Source: Paenibacillus faecis (GTDB lineage: Bacteria; Bacillota; Bacilli; Paenibacillales; Paenibacillaceae). From it: 64,000 nucleotides of DNA. Each line of letters begins with the position of its first letter. Positions within the stretch are counted from its first letter, which is position 1. The DNA lies in assembly GCF_008084145.1 (NCBI RefSeq), contig NZ_VSDO01000001.1, positions 820,840-884,839 on the forward strand, in the 5' to 3' direction. Made by a program: the position numbers and the translations under genes. The notes beneath the pieces are model-generated. The model was given only the letters and a program-made list of their open reading frames with translations. It was not told the DNA's origin and made no database searches. Of this stretch, positions 26,351 through 35,587 are shown piece by piece.

Positions 26351-27766
26351 ATGACATTATCAGCCCTGCCCGGCGAGTTTCGGGATGCCGTCTTTACCAT
26401 GCTCGGTCCGGCCGAAGGGGAAGCTTTTTTACAGAGCTATGCCGCCCCGCGCAGCTACGGGCTTCGCCTCAATACGCTGAAGGTCGGCCTCAGCACAGCC
26501 GCGGCCGACAAACTCGCCGCCCTGTTCGCCTTGCGGCCTGTTCCCTGGTGCGAGACGGGCTTTTACTACGAAGAGCGGACCCGCCCGGGCAAACAGGCAT
26601 ATCATGCCGCCGGATTATATTATATTCAGGAACCCTCGGCCATGTCGGCCGTGGAACTGCTGGATCCCCGGCCCGGGGAAACCGTGCTGGATCTGGCCGC
26701 CGCCCCCGGCGGCAAAACGACGCAGATCGCGGCGAAGATGCGCGGCGAAGGCCTCTTGATCAGCAATGAAATCCACCCGCAGCGCGCGCGGATTCTGGCC
26801 GAGAACGTCGAGAGAATGGGCATCCGCAACACCATCGTCACCCAGGCCGCTCCCCCGGAGCTGTCCGCGCGCTTTCCGCTGGCGTTCGACCGGATCATGC
26901 TGGACGCCCCCTGCTCCGGAGAAGGCATGTTCCGCAAAGATCCCGACGCGATCCGGGAATGGTCGCCGGAAGCGGTGGAACTGTGCGCCGCCCGGCAGTG
27001 GGACATTCTGCAGGATGCCGTCGCCATGCTGAAGCCCGGAGGGCGACTCGCATATTCCACCTGCACGTTCAACCGCCGGGAGAACGAAGAGACGATCGCC
27101 CGGCTGCTCGAGTCCTTCCCCTTCCTTAAACTTGTGGCCGAGAAGCGAATCTGGCCGCACGTTCAGGAGGGAGAAGGCCACTACGTCGCCTTGCTGGAGC
27201 GGGAGCTTTCCGGCGCAGCGGGCTCGGACGGCCCCGGACAAGCCGTCTCCGGCAGCAAGCGGAAAGGGAAAGACCGCGGCCGCGCGGGTAAAGACGCCGC
27301 GGCCGTCCGGGAAACGGCGGCGGCCTGGCAGGCGTTCCGCGACTTTGCGGCCGAAGCGCTGCCGGGCCTCCGGGTGGACGGCGAGCCGGTCCTGTTCGGG
27401 GAGGCGCTGTATTTGCTGCCGCGCAGCGAAGGGCTCGCCCTCACGCCCGGCATGCTGTCCGGGCTGAAAATCCCGCGGGCCGGCCTCCAGCTGGGCGAAG
27501 CCCGCAAGGGCCGGTTCGAGCCGGCCCATGCGCTGGCCATGGCCGCGGCCGCCGGCGATGCGGCCCGCGTCGTGACGCTGGACGCGGATGCCCCGTCGGC
27601 GGCGGCATACCTGCACGGGGATACGCTGCCCGTGCAGGATCATCTCCGCGGCTGGTGCCTCGTCACCGTCGCCTGCGGCGGGGACAGCTTCCCGCTCGGC
27701 TGGGGCAAAGCGAGCGGCGGGCAGCTCAAGAACCACCTGCCCAAAGGGTTGCGCCAACCCGGCTAA
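26351..27766 (+). CDS. rsmF: RsmF/NOL1-type rRNA cytosine-C5 methyltransferase
   Basis: A 471-residue SAM-dependent m5C methyltransferase. A short N-terminal region is followed by the Rossmann core with LDLAAAPGGKTTQIAAKM, the catalytic-loop DAPCSGEGMFRKDP and the second cysteine block YSTCTFNRREN. The C-terminal third resembles the RsmF-type RNA-binding and PUA-like tail (GEALYLLPRSEGLAL). It should methylate one cytosine in 16S rRNA. A paralogue is encoded at 31122-32678 on the other strand. The start has GGAAGGAG upstream. The gene is strongly GC-rich at third positions. Confidence 0.9.
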   Translation: MTLSALPGEFRDAVFTMLGPAEGEAFLQSYAAPRSYGLRLNTLKVGLSTAAADKLAALFALRPVPWCETGFYYEERTRPGKQAYHAAGLYYIQEPSAMSAVELLDPRPGETVLDLAAAPGGKTTQIAAKMRGEGLLISNEIHPQRARILAENVERMGIRNTIVTQAAPPELSARFPLAFDRIMLDAPCSGEGMFRKDPDAIREWSPEAVELCAARQWDILQDAVAMLKPGGRLAYSTCTFNRRENEETIARLLESFPFLKLVAEKRIWPHVQEGEGHYVALLERELSGAAGSDGPGQAVSGSKRKGKDRGRAGKDAAAVRETAAAWQAFRDFAAEALPGLRVDGEPVLFGEALYLLPRSEGLALTPGMLSGLKIPRAGLQLGEARKGRFEPAHALAMAAAAGDAARVVTLDADAPSAAAYLHGDTLPVQDHLRGWCLVTVACGGDSFPLGWGKASGGQLKNHLPKGLRQPG

Positions 27767-27786
27767 GCCGCAGCCGTAATAAAGCG

Positions 27787-27833
27787 AAGAGGACGCAAGG
27801 CCCTCCAAATGGGCTTGCGTCCTCTTTTTCATC
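27787..27833. terminator. bidirectional intrinsic terminator
   Basis: GAGGACGCAAG (27789-27799) pairs with CTTGCGTCCTC (27814-27824), with an inner GCCC/GGGC pair, followed by TTTTTC. It lies between convergent genes. Confidence 0.9.
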
Positions 27834-27849
27834 GATTCCCGGTTATCAC

Positions 27850-29070
27850 TTACTTCGCCGCAGGCGCGACTTCCCCGGTTTTCCGGTTATAGGTGTATGT
27901 CTTGACTCCTTCATTATCAAACGGACTTTCATAGCCGAAGACCAGAAGTCCGCCGGCAGATTCCTCGCCCAGATACTTCAGCAGATCTCCGTGGTAAGGG
28001 ACATCGTTGTTCAGCGCGTACTCCAAATCTTCGCCTTTCAGCAGTTTCTCCGGCAGATTAACGGTCGTCTTATCGTCCAAATTGATCAGCGTCAGCAGAC
28101 CCGTCTGGTTCGGACGGACAACGAGGTAATCCTCGCCCGCTCCCAGCACGGCATACGTTTCATCCTTGCCTCCCAATGCGGGCAGATCGTATTTCTCGAT
28201 CTCTTTCCCTTGCGTGTCGTATACGGACAGCGTCTTGCCGTCGGTCAGCAGGAGGCGTTCCTCGGATTTGTTGCTTTTCGGATCGCGGACCATATAAGCC
28301 ACCGCGTTCTCTTCATAACGCTGGAAGTATTTCGCCTTCTTCTGGGCGACGATTTTGTTGCCGTGGACAAGGACTCCGTACGCGGCATAATGGACATGAG
28401 GTTCGCCATAGTTATCCAAAATGGTCACCACCATGTCTCCCGAGCCGGCAATGTACGAGTGTATGGACACAAATTCCTCGAATTTGCCCTCAACTTTTCC
28501 GGCTCGAACCGGTTTTTGTTCATAAGGGTGGGCGATATAAAGGTCGCCGGTATTCCGGTTTAGCCAAAACATGCTGTCCACTCCGGTCCCTTTTACAAAA
28601 GCCTGGCTGTGTTTGATGCTCACCGTCCGCTTTGATGCGTTCCATTTCACATCCGCCCCGGTCGTTTCCGACAGGAAGCGCAGCGGTACATAAATCCGCC
28701 CCTTCACGATTCTCGGGGAGTCCGTCAAGGCTTTGGTTTTCCCGTTAACCGTCGCCTTCTGTGTCCCGTAGTTTAGCTGTACCGTAAGTTCGGGGTAGGT
28801 CATCGTCACGGTTTTCGCGGATCCGTTCCAGAAGACGACGCTGCCGAGCAGTTCGCCCATGTCCCGCAAAGGCAGGAAGACGGTACCGTTCTTCACGAAG
28901 GGCGCCTCATTCGGTTTAAACTCTGCTCCGTTCATCGTAATCTGAATCCCGCTGGATTGGGCATTGGATTTGGCCGCGGCCGCCGATCCGGATGCAGGTA
29001 CCGACAAGGCCATTACTGCGGCGAGTGCGGCATGGGCGGCGACAACAGATAATTTAAACTTTCGAATCAT
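27850..29070 (-). CDS. secreted stalk-domain (copper amine oxidase N-terminal-like) protein
   Basis: A 406-residue exported protein with an N-terminal signal peptide ending near ASGSAAAA (25-33). Residues about 42-150 contain two repeats typical of the Cu-amine-oxidase N-terminal or stalk domain: GTVFLPLRDMGELLG...WNGSAKTVTM and RIYVPLRFLSETTG...WNASKRTVSI. The rest is strand-rich and may form a propeller-like or extracellular binding domain with many Asp, Lys and Tyr residues. Such proteins are numerous in Paenibacillus and are thought to be cell-surface; enzymatic function is not evident. The ribosome site is GGGAGG. Confidence 0.85.
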   Translation of the reverse strand: MIRKFKLSVVAAHAALAAVMALSVPASGSAAAAKSNAQSSGIQITMNGAEFKPNEAPFVKNGTVFLPLRDMGELLGSVVFWNGSAKTVTMTYPELTVQLNYGTQKATVNGKTKALTDSPRIVKGRIYVPLRFLSETTGADVKWNASKRTVSIKHSQAFVKGTGVDSMFWLNRNTGDLYIAHPYEQKPVRAGKVEGKFEEFVSIHSYIAGSGDMVVTILDNYGEPHVHYAAYGVLVHGNKIVAQKKAKYFQRYEENAVAYMVRDPKSNKSEERLLLTDGKTLSVYDTQGKEIEKYDLPALGGKDETYAVLGAGEDYLVVRPNQTGLLTLINLDDKTTVNLPEKLLKGEDLEYALNNDVPYHGDLLKYLGEESAGGLLVFGYESPFDNEGVKTYTYNRKTGEVAPAAK

Positions 29071-29268
29071 TCCTTAAAACCTCCCGTAGTTCATATCATA
29101 ATGAAATTTTACACTTCTTTAAGACGTTTCGAATCAGCGATATGTTACGGCACTATCCCATTTCTTCGAAAGAAAGGCCCCGGTCCATACCGTTTGCCTC
29201 CGCGGGCATACAATACGATATCCCGCTAACCGCGGGGGATGAGATCAGTAAATAAGGGAGGAATAACC

Positions 29269-29364
29269 ATGGGTGAAATTTATGGCGGCGGCTTCACTTC
29301 GACAGGCGTTATCCTGGTGCTTTTCATCTTGCTCGTTATCGTATCCCGCGCATGGGTCCTGTAA
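29269..29364 (+). CDS. YjcZ-family small sporulation protein
   Basis: A 31-residue peptide, too short for routine gene calling, starting with MGEIYGGGF and containing a hydrophobic helix VILVLFILLVIVSR. The ribosome site AAGGGAGG lies 8 nt upstream. This Gly-rich start plus helix is the hallmark of YjcZ/YczN-type spore membrane peptides. A second copy lies at 52963-53067 with the same TSTGxILVLFILLVIVSR core. A terminator follows. Confidence 0.88.
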   Translation: MGEIYGGGFTSTGVILVLFILLVIVSRAWVL

Positions 29365-29404
29365 CTCGAGCGCGAGGCTGCGAAACGCATACTTCCTCTT
29401 GAAC

Positions 29405-29455
29405 TAAAAAAGCGCGGGCCTTCAGGGGATGCCCCTGGTTGCCCGCGCCTTTTCC
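29405..29455. terminator. bidirectional intrinsic terminator
   Basis: GCGCGGGC (29412-29419) pairs with GCCCGCGC (29441-29448), flanked by an A run on the left and a T run on the right. It separates the small YjcZ gene from the convergent HAD gene. Confidence 0.9.
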
Positions 29456-29503
29456 TTTGCGTTGTTCGCATACTGGCAACATTTAAGCACCCGAACGCTC
29501 CGC

Positions 29504-30328
29504 TTATCTGACGGACTGACCGAGGCAATATTTTTCCAGAGCCTGCTTCACGCCCTCTTCATTATTCGACGCCGTCACCGCGTTTGCCGCCGCTTTGACC
29601 TCCAACGGCGAATTGTCCATCGCGATCCCGAGCCCGGCATAGGTCAGCATGGTCAGATCATTATAATAGTTGCCGATCGCCATCACTTCTTCCGGCTGAA
29701 AGCCGCGTTTCTCGGCGAGCTTCTTTAATGCGGCCCCCTTGGAGGCTTCCTTGTGCATAATGTCGATGAAAAAATCGCCGCTCCGCAAAACATTGAATTC
29801 CTGCGTCCAACCGTTCCAGTCGGATTGAATGCGGTCCAGTTCATCCTTTTTGGCGGTGACGGTCATTTTTACGATCGGTTCCTTGAAACTCGCCCAATCC
29901 GGCAAGTCCTGCGGCTCCATCATAAACAGATGGTACATATCGAGCGCTTCCTTGCTGAGCTGAGACGCTCCCGGCACATACAGGACGAAGGTGGTATTGA
30001 TGTCATAATGAACGTTATGCTCCCGGCAGTAGTCCATGTATCTGTCCAGCCCCTTCGCATCAAGCGCGAATTCGTGTACGATTTCTTCCGTCTGCACATC
30101 AACGGTGGCCGCTCCGTTATGCGTAATTACATAGCCGCCCAGTCCCATTTCCCGCATAAAAGGAATCGAATTGACCGGCGCGCGTCCGGTGCACAGCACG
30201 AACTCCGTTCCCTGCGCGGCAATCCGGCGGATCGTTTCCGCCGTACCGGCCGTAAGCTCATGATCATCGTTCAACAGCGTTCCGTCCACATCCAGAGCGA
30301 TCAGTTTGTATTTCTTCTCCATCTCCAT
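29504..30328 (-). CDS. Cof-type HAD-superfamily phosphatase
   Basis: A 274-residue hydrolase. Motif I is ALDVDGTLL (nucleophile and acid/base Asp about 14 and 16), motif II is VLCTGR, motif III the Lys of SKGAALK, and motif IV GNYYNDLTML, where the usual Gly-Asp-x3-Asp reads GNYYND. The large IIB cap lies between motifs II and III. The family dephosphorylates sugar phosphates and coenzymes such as FMN and pyridoxal phosphate; the substrate is not predictable. It ends in a bidirectional terminator and lies just downstream of the pseudouridine synthase gene. Confidence 0.88.
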   Translation of the reverse strand: MEMEKKYKLIALDVDGTLLNDDHELTAGTAETIRRIAAQGTEFVLCTGRAPVNSIPFMREMGLGGYVITHNGAATVDVQTEEIVHEFALDAKGLDRYMDYCREHNVHYDINTTFVLYVPGASQLSKEALDMYHLFMMEPQDLPDWASFKEPIVKMTVTAKKDELDRIQSDWNGWTQEFNVLRSGDFFIDIMHKEASKGAALKKLAEKRGFQPEEVMAIGNYYNDLTMLTYAGLGIAMDNSPLEVKAAANAVTASNNEEGVKQALEKYCLGQSVR

Positions 30329-30350
30329 GACTCTCCTTTTCAGACGGCGG

Positions 30351-31118
30351 TTACTCCACCGGTTTATTTTTATAGGACCGCAGCGCTTCCAGTTCTTCGG
30401 CCGAAAGCTCGCGGAAAGCCCCTTTGGGCAGCGCTTCGTCTAGCGCAAGCGGGCCCATGGAGACCCTTTTTAAATACGTGACTTTGGAGCCCACCGCCTC
30501 CAGCATTCGTTTCACCTGATGGAACTTTCCCTCCGAAATCGTAAGAGCGATTGTTGTACGGGGACTTCCGTCTCCATAGCTGCCCCGCTCCAATACCTCC
30601 ATTTGGGCCGGCAGCGTTACATAGCCGTCGTCCAGCTCCACGCCCGCGGCAAAGCGTGCGGCTTCCCGGTCGCCGATCAGACCAACGCAATCGGCGTGGT
30701 AAGTTTTCGGCACATGCTTCCGGGGCGATAACAGATCATGGGCCAACTGCCCGTCGTTGGTCAACAGGAGCAGGCCCTCCGTGTCCTTGTCGAGCCTGCC
30801 TACCGGAAACGGCGAGAAGACGCGGAATTCCCCCGGCAGGAGATCCAGCACCGTTTTTTCCCGAACGTCTTCCGTCGCCGAAATAACCCCGGGCGGTTTA
30901 TGAAGCATGATATACACAAACTCCCGATAAACGACGCGTTCTCCGTCCACTTCCAGGACGTCGAGGTCGGGATGGCACTGCGTCCCGCTATCCTTGACCA
31001 CCGAGCCGTTTAAAGTAATGCGGCCCTGCTTCGCCATTTTTTTCAGGTCCGAACGGGACCCGTAGCCCAGATTGCCCAATATTCTATCGATTCGCTGCGT
31101 TTTTTTTCCTTCGCCCAC
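30351..31118 (-). CDS. rsuA: RsuA-family 16S rRNA pseudouridine synthase
   Basis: A 255-residue enzyme with an N-terminal S4 RNA-binding domain (about 8-60: RIDRILGNLGYGSRSDLKKM) and a catalytic domain carrying GRLDKDTEGLLLLTNDG, whose Asp forms the covalent adduct, then KTYHA and EGKFHQVKRML. The GTG start has GGAGGTGG upstream, located within the end of the rsmF-like gene, from which it is separated by only 3 bp. Two rRNA modification genes are therefore linked. The substrate is probably U516-equivalent of 16S rRNA by family; RluB-like alternatives remain. Confidence 0.88.
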   Translation of the reverse strand: MGEGKKTQRIDRILGNLGYGSRSDLKKMAKQGRITLNGSVVKDSGTQCHPDLDVLEVDGERVVYREFVYIMLHKPPGVISATEDVREKTVLDLLPGEFRVFSPFPVGRLDKDTEGLLLLTNDGQLAHDLLSPRKHVPKTYHADCVGLIGDREAARFAAGVELDDGYVTLPAQMEVLERGSYGDGSPRTTIALTISEGKFHQVKRMLEAVGSKVTYLKRVSMGPLALDEALPKGAFRELSAEELEALRSYKNKPVE

Positions 31119-31121
31119 CGT

Positions 31122-32678
31122 TTAAGTCCACCTCCAGCCTGCAGGGTATTCGTTTTTCAACAGGCCGTCCAGCCACTTTCCAAAGCCTAGGGAAAACCCG
31201 TCTACCGTTACCAGCACGAAGCCTTTCGCGCCGATCTTCGCGGGCCGGCGTATCCGTGATTCCGCGATTTCCAGGGTTTCCCCCTTCAAATAACGGATCG
31301 CTTCCCCATCCGCAAGCGATAAATCCAGGACCCGCAGGGCTTCGTCGGCTTTCAGCGCGGCGGCCAGCGGATGGCCCGGTTGAAATCTGCCGTTCTTCAC
31401 CGTACCGACATACCAGCCCGGACGCACGGTTTTCAACCCGTCCAACCGCTCCTTCGCTACCGGGGAAATATACACATGGCCTCCGAACCACAGCGCCTCA
31501 CCATCCGGAATTGCGGCCAGATGTTCCGACGCAAAGGCGCGCCAGCTATCCGCCAGTTCCCGCTCGTTCGGGGCCTTTTTACCCGGATGCCGCACCGGCT
31601 CGTTCCGTCCCCGCCGCTGTCGGGACACGGGGCTATTCCCTAAGCTCCGCCCTTCCGCGGACAAGCCCGCCGGCTCCTCACTCACCGGCCTCGTTTCGCC
31701 TTTGTGCTGCAAGACGGCGAGAAAATGCCCCTCGCCTTCGATGAGGTGAGGCCACAGTCTTCCGCAGCGGGAGGTAGCGTCCGCCTCAGGCCCCTCCAGG
31801 GCCGATGGGGATACGGAGGCCTCCTCCGGCAAAGCCTGTGCTTTCTCCGCCAGCATGGCCAGCCAGTCGGGGCGCCCCGGTGAGAACCCCCTGCCCTCGG
31901 GAAGGGAAATCAGTTCGAACGCCGGGTTTTGTTCCAAAAACGCGGCGATCTGCGCTTCGTTCTCTTCGGGCGCAAACGTGCAGGTCGAATAGACGATCCT
32001 GCCTCCGGGAGCCAGCAGCGAGGCGGCCGTGCGCAAAATATCCCGCTGCATGACCGTGCACTTGGCGATGGAATGCCGTTCCCACTGCCTGGCCATATCC
32101 TCGTCCTTGCGGAACATGCCTTCTCCCGAGCATGGAGCATCGATCAGAATTTTATTGAAATAGCCGGGAAACGCCCGGGCGATCCGCTCCGGCGTCTCGT
32201 TCAGCACAATGGCGTTCCGGACGCCGTAGAGCTCCATATTTTTGGCCAGCGCCTTCGTCCGTTCCGCACTGATATCATTCGTCACCAAGATCCCCTGCCC
32301 GTTCAGCTTGGCCGCGATTTGCGTCGATTTCCCGCCCGGTGCGGCGCACAGATCGAGGACCCGGTCTCCCGGCCGGATGTCCAACACTTCCGCCGGCGCC
32401 ATCGCGCTCGGCTCCTGGATGTAATAAAGACCCGCATGATAATACGGGTGTTTGCCGGGCCGCAGACTCTCGTCCACATAAAAGCCGCTGTCGCACCAGG
32501 GGATCGGGCGAAGCTCGAAGGGAGAAATCTCGCGGAACTCCCGAACGCCGATCTTCAAGGTATTGACCCGTATCCCCGCGTAGCGCGGGTTATCGTAAGA
32601 TACGAGGAAATCATCGTATTGATCGCCCAAAAAGGCTTCCATTCGTTGTAAAAAAGCAACGGGTAACTGTACCGCCAT
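31122..32678 (-). CDS. RsmF-type rRNA cytosine-C5 methyltransferase, second copy
   Basis: A 518-residue paralogue of the gene at 26351. Shared blocks include RPIPWCDSGFYV near the start, LDLCAAPGGKSTQIAAKL for SAM binding, DAPCSGEGMFRKDEDMARQW with the catalytic Cys and YSTCTFAPEENE. The C-terminal part carries an extra low-complexity linker (about 320-370, rich in Arg, Pro and Glu) before the RsmF-like tail ending SLGFGKWLDGLLKNEYP. It is likely to modify a different cytosine or replace the other copy. It is first in a pair with rsuA. Confidence 0.88.
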   Translation of the reverse strand: MAVQLPVAFLQRMEAFLGDQYDDFLVSYDNPRYAGIRVNTLKIGVREFREISPFELRPIPWCDSGFYVDESLRPGKHPYYHAGLYYIQEPSAMAPAEVLDIRPGDRVLDLCAAPGGKSTQIAAKLNGQGILVTNDISAERTKALAKNMELYGVRNAIVLNETPERIARAFPGYFNKILIDAPCSGEGMFRKDEDMARQWERHSIAKCTVMQRDILRTAASLLAPGGRIVYSTCTFAPEENEAQIAAFLEQNPAFELISLPEGRGFSPGRPDWLAMLAEKAQALPEEASVSPSALEGPEADATSRCGRLWPHLIEGEGHFLAVLQHKGETRPVSEEPAGLSAEGRSLGNSPVSRQRRGRNEPVRHPGKKAPNERELADSWRAFASEHLAAIPDGEALWFGGHVYISPVAKERLDGLKTVRPGWYVGTVKNGRFQPGHPLAAALKADEALRVLDLSLADGEAIRYLKGETLEIAESRIRRPAKIGAKGFVLVTVDGFSLGFGKWLDGLLKNEYPAGWRWT

Positions 32679-32771
32679 ATTTTACCTTCCGTTTCTTTAG
32701 CTGTGTCCGTTTCGGCAAGCTTATTGTAACACAACATAGACAAAATGCAGCCTGAAAGGCTGCATTTCGCT

Positions 32772-33266
32772 TTAACTGTCCGAACCGTGACGGGAATCCC
32801 GATTCTTGTTATGCTCCCTTGCCTCGTGTTTGGCTCCTCTCTGGGGTCCGCGGCGTTGAGGCACATTGGGCCGAAGCTCGGAAGCCGTCCGGTTCACTTC
32901 CATAGAGAGATGCGGATCTTGAATGTCGATATCAAGGTCGTAGTATGAGAAAGGCTCCGTCTCGTACGCCTCCAAACGTTTCGCGTACTCGGCCGCTTCG
33001 CTGCGCAGTCGCCCCAAGTCGATGCCGAGGCTGTTCTCGGGGTAATCCTTCAGCCGTTCCGCGGCGGAGCGGAGCATTTTCCGTCCGCCCGTCACGTTGC
33101 CGTTGCGAAAATGGTACAGGCCGACCGCCACCTGGAGCAAGCCCTTGTATAACGGCTCCCGGTCCATCTTCAGCCATAGCTCCTCCAATACTTCATGGCA
33201 TTCGAAGTAATCGCGATCCCGGTTGAAGTACACCAGATACGCGAGGTAGAGCGGATCATAACTCAT
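32772..33266 (-). CDS. DUF309 family protein
   Basis: A 164-residue protein. Residues 1-70 carry the DUF309 signature: YFNRDRDYFECHEVLEELW and LYKGLLQVAVGLYHFRNGN, a helical fold with conserved His-Glu. The tail after 125 is long, basic and low complexity (RRGPQRGAKHEAREHNK). It starts inside the last codons of the alarmone synthetase gene (11-bp overlap), so the two are coupled. Function is unknown; the fold resembles tetratricopeptide-like helical bundles. Confidence 0.82.
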   Translation of the reverse strand: MSYDPLYLAYLVYFNRDRDYFECHEVLEELWLKMDREPLYKGLLQVAVGLYHFRNGNVTGGRKMLRSAAERLKDYPENSLGIDLGRLRSEAAEYAKRLEAYETEPFSYYDLDIDIQDPHLSMEVNRTASELRPNVPQRRGPQRGAKHEAREHNKNRDSRHGSDS

Positions 33267-34071
33267 CTCCGGGCTCCTCCACCTTCTTGGAGGCTTTGAT
33301 CAGCGCTTTGACCTCGGCCAGCAAATCTTTAATCCCTTCCATATCCCGCGCTTCCCACAGCCGGTTAAACCGTTCCTGGGCTTCGATCGCTTCGGACACC
33401 AGGTGGTAAAAATACAGTTGATGGATCGCCGATAGCAGGAGAGAGACGATGTTCGATTCGTCTTCAAAGCTCTTCTGCGCGATCAGAATTTCCTGACGGA
33501 TGCTGGACATCTCGTTATCCAGCACATTCGCGGCCTCGGCTGCCTTCTTCAATCGTTTTCTCATTTCATCGGGCAGGCTCTCTTTGTATTTATAGTTCAG
33601 GGAGTGCTCGATCGTAGCCCAGAAATTCATGGCCAGCGTGCGAATCTGAATCTCGGCGAGCACGATTTTTTGGCCGAGCGCCGTTTGAACCGGGTATTCG
33701 ACGATCATATGGAAGCTACGGTACCCGCTCTCCTTGTAATTCGTAATATAATCCTTTTCGTACAGCACTTTAAGATCTTTACGCATCCGGATATATTCCG
33801 CCACCCGGCGGATATCCTCGACGAATTGGCACATGATGCGGATGCCCGCGATGTCCTCGATGCCGGTCTCCAGATCATCCATCGAAACGTTCAGCCTCTT
33901 GGCTTTGTCGAGGATGCTGGAAATTTTCTTCACCCGTCCGGTCACGAATTCAATCGGGGCGTATTCTTCACGTTTCTTCAGCTCGGACCGCATCGTCTTG
34001 AATTTGACCTTTAATTCCTCAACCGTTTGTTCGTAAGGAAGCAAAAAAGTTCCCCAATCCCTACTGTCCAT
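33256..34071 (-). CDS. small alarmone synthetase, (p)ppGpp synthase domain
   Basis: A 271-residue protein starting at ATG 34071 with GGAGG 8 nt upstream; a longer frame is unsupported. It has the RelA/SpoT synthetase domain without a hydrolase: DIAGIRIMCQFVEDI, DYITNYKESGYRSFHM and AEIQIRTLAMNFWATIEHSLNYKYK. These resemble YjbM (RelQ-type) enzymes that make (p)ppGpp from ATP and GDP/GTP. It is longer than the usual 210, with an extra helical C-terminus of about 60 residues (SEAIEAQERFNRLWEARD). It overlaps the DUF309 gene and follows pyrD at 28 bp. Confidence 0.88.
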   Translation of the reverse strand: MDSRDWGTFLLPYEQTVEELKVKFKTMRSELKKREEYAPIEFVTGRVKKISSILDKAKRLNVSMDDLETGIEDIAGIRIMCQFVEDIRRVAEYIRMRKDLKVLYEKDYITNYKESGYRSFHMIVEYPVQTALGQKIVLAEIQIRTLAMNFWATIEHSLNYKYKESLPDEMRKRLKKAAEAANVLDNEMSSIRQEILIAQKSFEDESNIVSLLLSAIHQLYFYHLVSEAIEAQERFNRLWEARDMEGIKDLLAEVKALIKASKKVEEPGDEL

Positions 34072-34099
34072 GCGTGTGCCTCCTGTCTTCTTACCGCTT

Positions 34100-35194
34100 T
34101 TACCGGTGATCCGCCCCGATCGCTTCGGTAATATGGGCAAATCCGTCCCGTTTCAGCAGTTCCCTCAAACCGCGGTGCAGCTTGCGGTTAATTTCGGGCC
34201 CTTCGTAAATTAACGCGGTATATATTTCAACCAGACTCGCGCCGGCCCTGATTTTCTCGTAAGCGTCGGCCGCGCTGAATATGCCGCCGGATCCGATAAT
34301 CGGCAGGCGTCCTCCGGTTTGACGATAAATGTGCGAAACGATTTCGGTCGAACGTTGACGCAGCGGTTTGCCGCTTAGGCCACCGGTTTCCTTGGCGTGA
34401 GTATGGGTCAGGCCTTCCCGGGACACCGTGGTATTCGTGGCGATCACGCCGGATACCCCGCTTTTTAGAATCGTTTCAATCATATAATCCAATTCGTCGG
34501 AACTGACATCCGGAGCGATCTTAACCAGCACCGCTTTTTCGGTCCCATGAATGTTCGCTTGGGCGGCCATCTCTTCCCGGACGGCCCCGAGCAGCTGCGC
34601 CAGCTCGTTCCCATGCTGCAGGTTGCGCAGGTCCGGCGTGTTCGGCGAACTGATATTCACCACGAAAAAGTCGGCATACCGGTATAACACCGAAATGCAT
34701 TTCTTGTAATCGAGATGCGCCTCTTCATTCGGGGTCGCCTTGTTCTTCCCGATGTTGACCGCGATCGGAATCGGCCTTCGCTTCAGCGCCGCCAGCCGCT
34801 CGGCCATCTGTTCCGCTCCCCGGTTATTGAAGCCCATCCGGTTGATCAGCGCTTCCTCCGGAGGCAGCCGGAACAATCGGGGCTGCTCGTTCCCCGGTTG
34901 AGGTTTCGGCGTCACCGTGCCCACTTCCATAAAACCGAAGCCGATCGCGGAGAAACCGTCCACCGCGTCGGCATTTTTGTCCAACCCGGCGGCAAGCCCG
35001 ACGGGCGAAGGAAAATGAACGCCGAACAAATTCGAGGACAACTCGCGCGCCTCGGAAATCCCGTACAATCCCCGCATCGCCGGAATCATTCCCGGAATTT
35101 TTGCCGCTGTATGTAAACCGTCTATCACCAGATGATGGGCTCTTTCCGGATCCAATTTAAAAAATACGGGTTTCCCCAAACGCCGATATAACAC
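34100..35194 (-). CDS. pyrD: dihydroorotate dehydrogenase (quinone), class 2
   Basis: A 364-residue FMN enzyme oxidising dihydroorotate to orotate with quinone. The N-terminal extension (about 1-40, YRRLGKPVFFKLDPERAHH) is the membrane-associated helix pair of class 2 enzymes. Catalytic Ser lies in VVNISSPNTPDLRN, and FMN-binding blocks GLAAGLDKNADA and GSGGIFSAADAYE are present. GTG start. A quinone-linked enzyme outside a pyr operon suggests independence from the NAD-linked PyrDK pair common in Firmicutes. It precedes the alarmone synthetase gene. Confidence 0.93.
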   Translation of the reverse strand: MLYRRLGKPVFFKLDPERAHHLVIDGLHTAAKIPGMIPAMRGLYGISEARELSSNLFGVHFPSPVGLAAGLDKNADAVDGFSAIGFGFMEVGTVTPKPQPGNEQPRLFRLPPEEALINRMGFNNRGAEQMAERLAALKRRPIPIAVNIGKNKATPNEEAHLDYKKCISVLYRYADFFVVNISSPNTPDLRNLQHGNELAQLLGAVREEMAAQANIHGTEKAVLVKIAPDVSSDELDYMIETILKSGVSGVIATNTTVSREGLTHTHAKETGGLSGKPLRQRSTEIVSHIYRQTGGRLPIIGSGGIFSAADAYEKIRAGASLVEIYTALIYEGPEINRKLHRGLRELLKRDGFAHITEAIGADHR

Positions 35195-35378
35195 AGGTAA
35201 TCCTCACTCCGATCACTTAGGCTGACAAAGAAAAAACTCCATATCCAGTTTAGCGGTTTCCGGCGCAAAAGGAAAGTTTATCGGCCGCGGAAATCGCTGA
35301 GCGGAATATGGAAATTTCTTGTGAAAACACTTACAATATAAATAAATAAATCCATACCACGGAAGGAGAATCATAACG

Positions 35379-35516
35379 ATGTCGACCAAACGCAGACCGC
35401 CGACTCTCCAGCAAAAGAAGGACGAGGTCAATAAAAAAGCGCTGATCTGGGCCAGCTCGGTGATCGCCGCTCTGATTATCGTCGTCACGGCCGTGATCAT
35501 TCTGACCCAAATTTAG
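35379..35516 (+). CDS. small single-helix membrane protein
   Basis: A 45-residue product with a basic N-terminus (MSTKRRPPTLQQKKDEVNKK) and one C-terminal membrane helix (LIWASSVIAALIIVVTAVII). The ribosome site GGAAGGAG lies 8 nt upstream. It is similar in plan to tail-anchored peptides near pyrD in related bacteria; function unknown. It is divergent from pyrD. Confidence 0.7.
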   Translation: MSTKRRPPTLQQKKDEVNKKALIWASSVIAALIIVVTAVIILTQI

Positions 35517-35587
35517 TCCCTAGTTCCCCCGGCTAGTGTCCATTAAGGCAACCGAGTTAGGTACCCGCAGGTTCTCTTGCCGACCGC

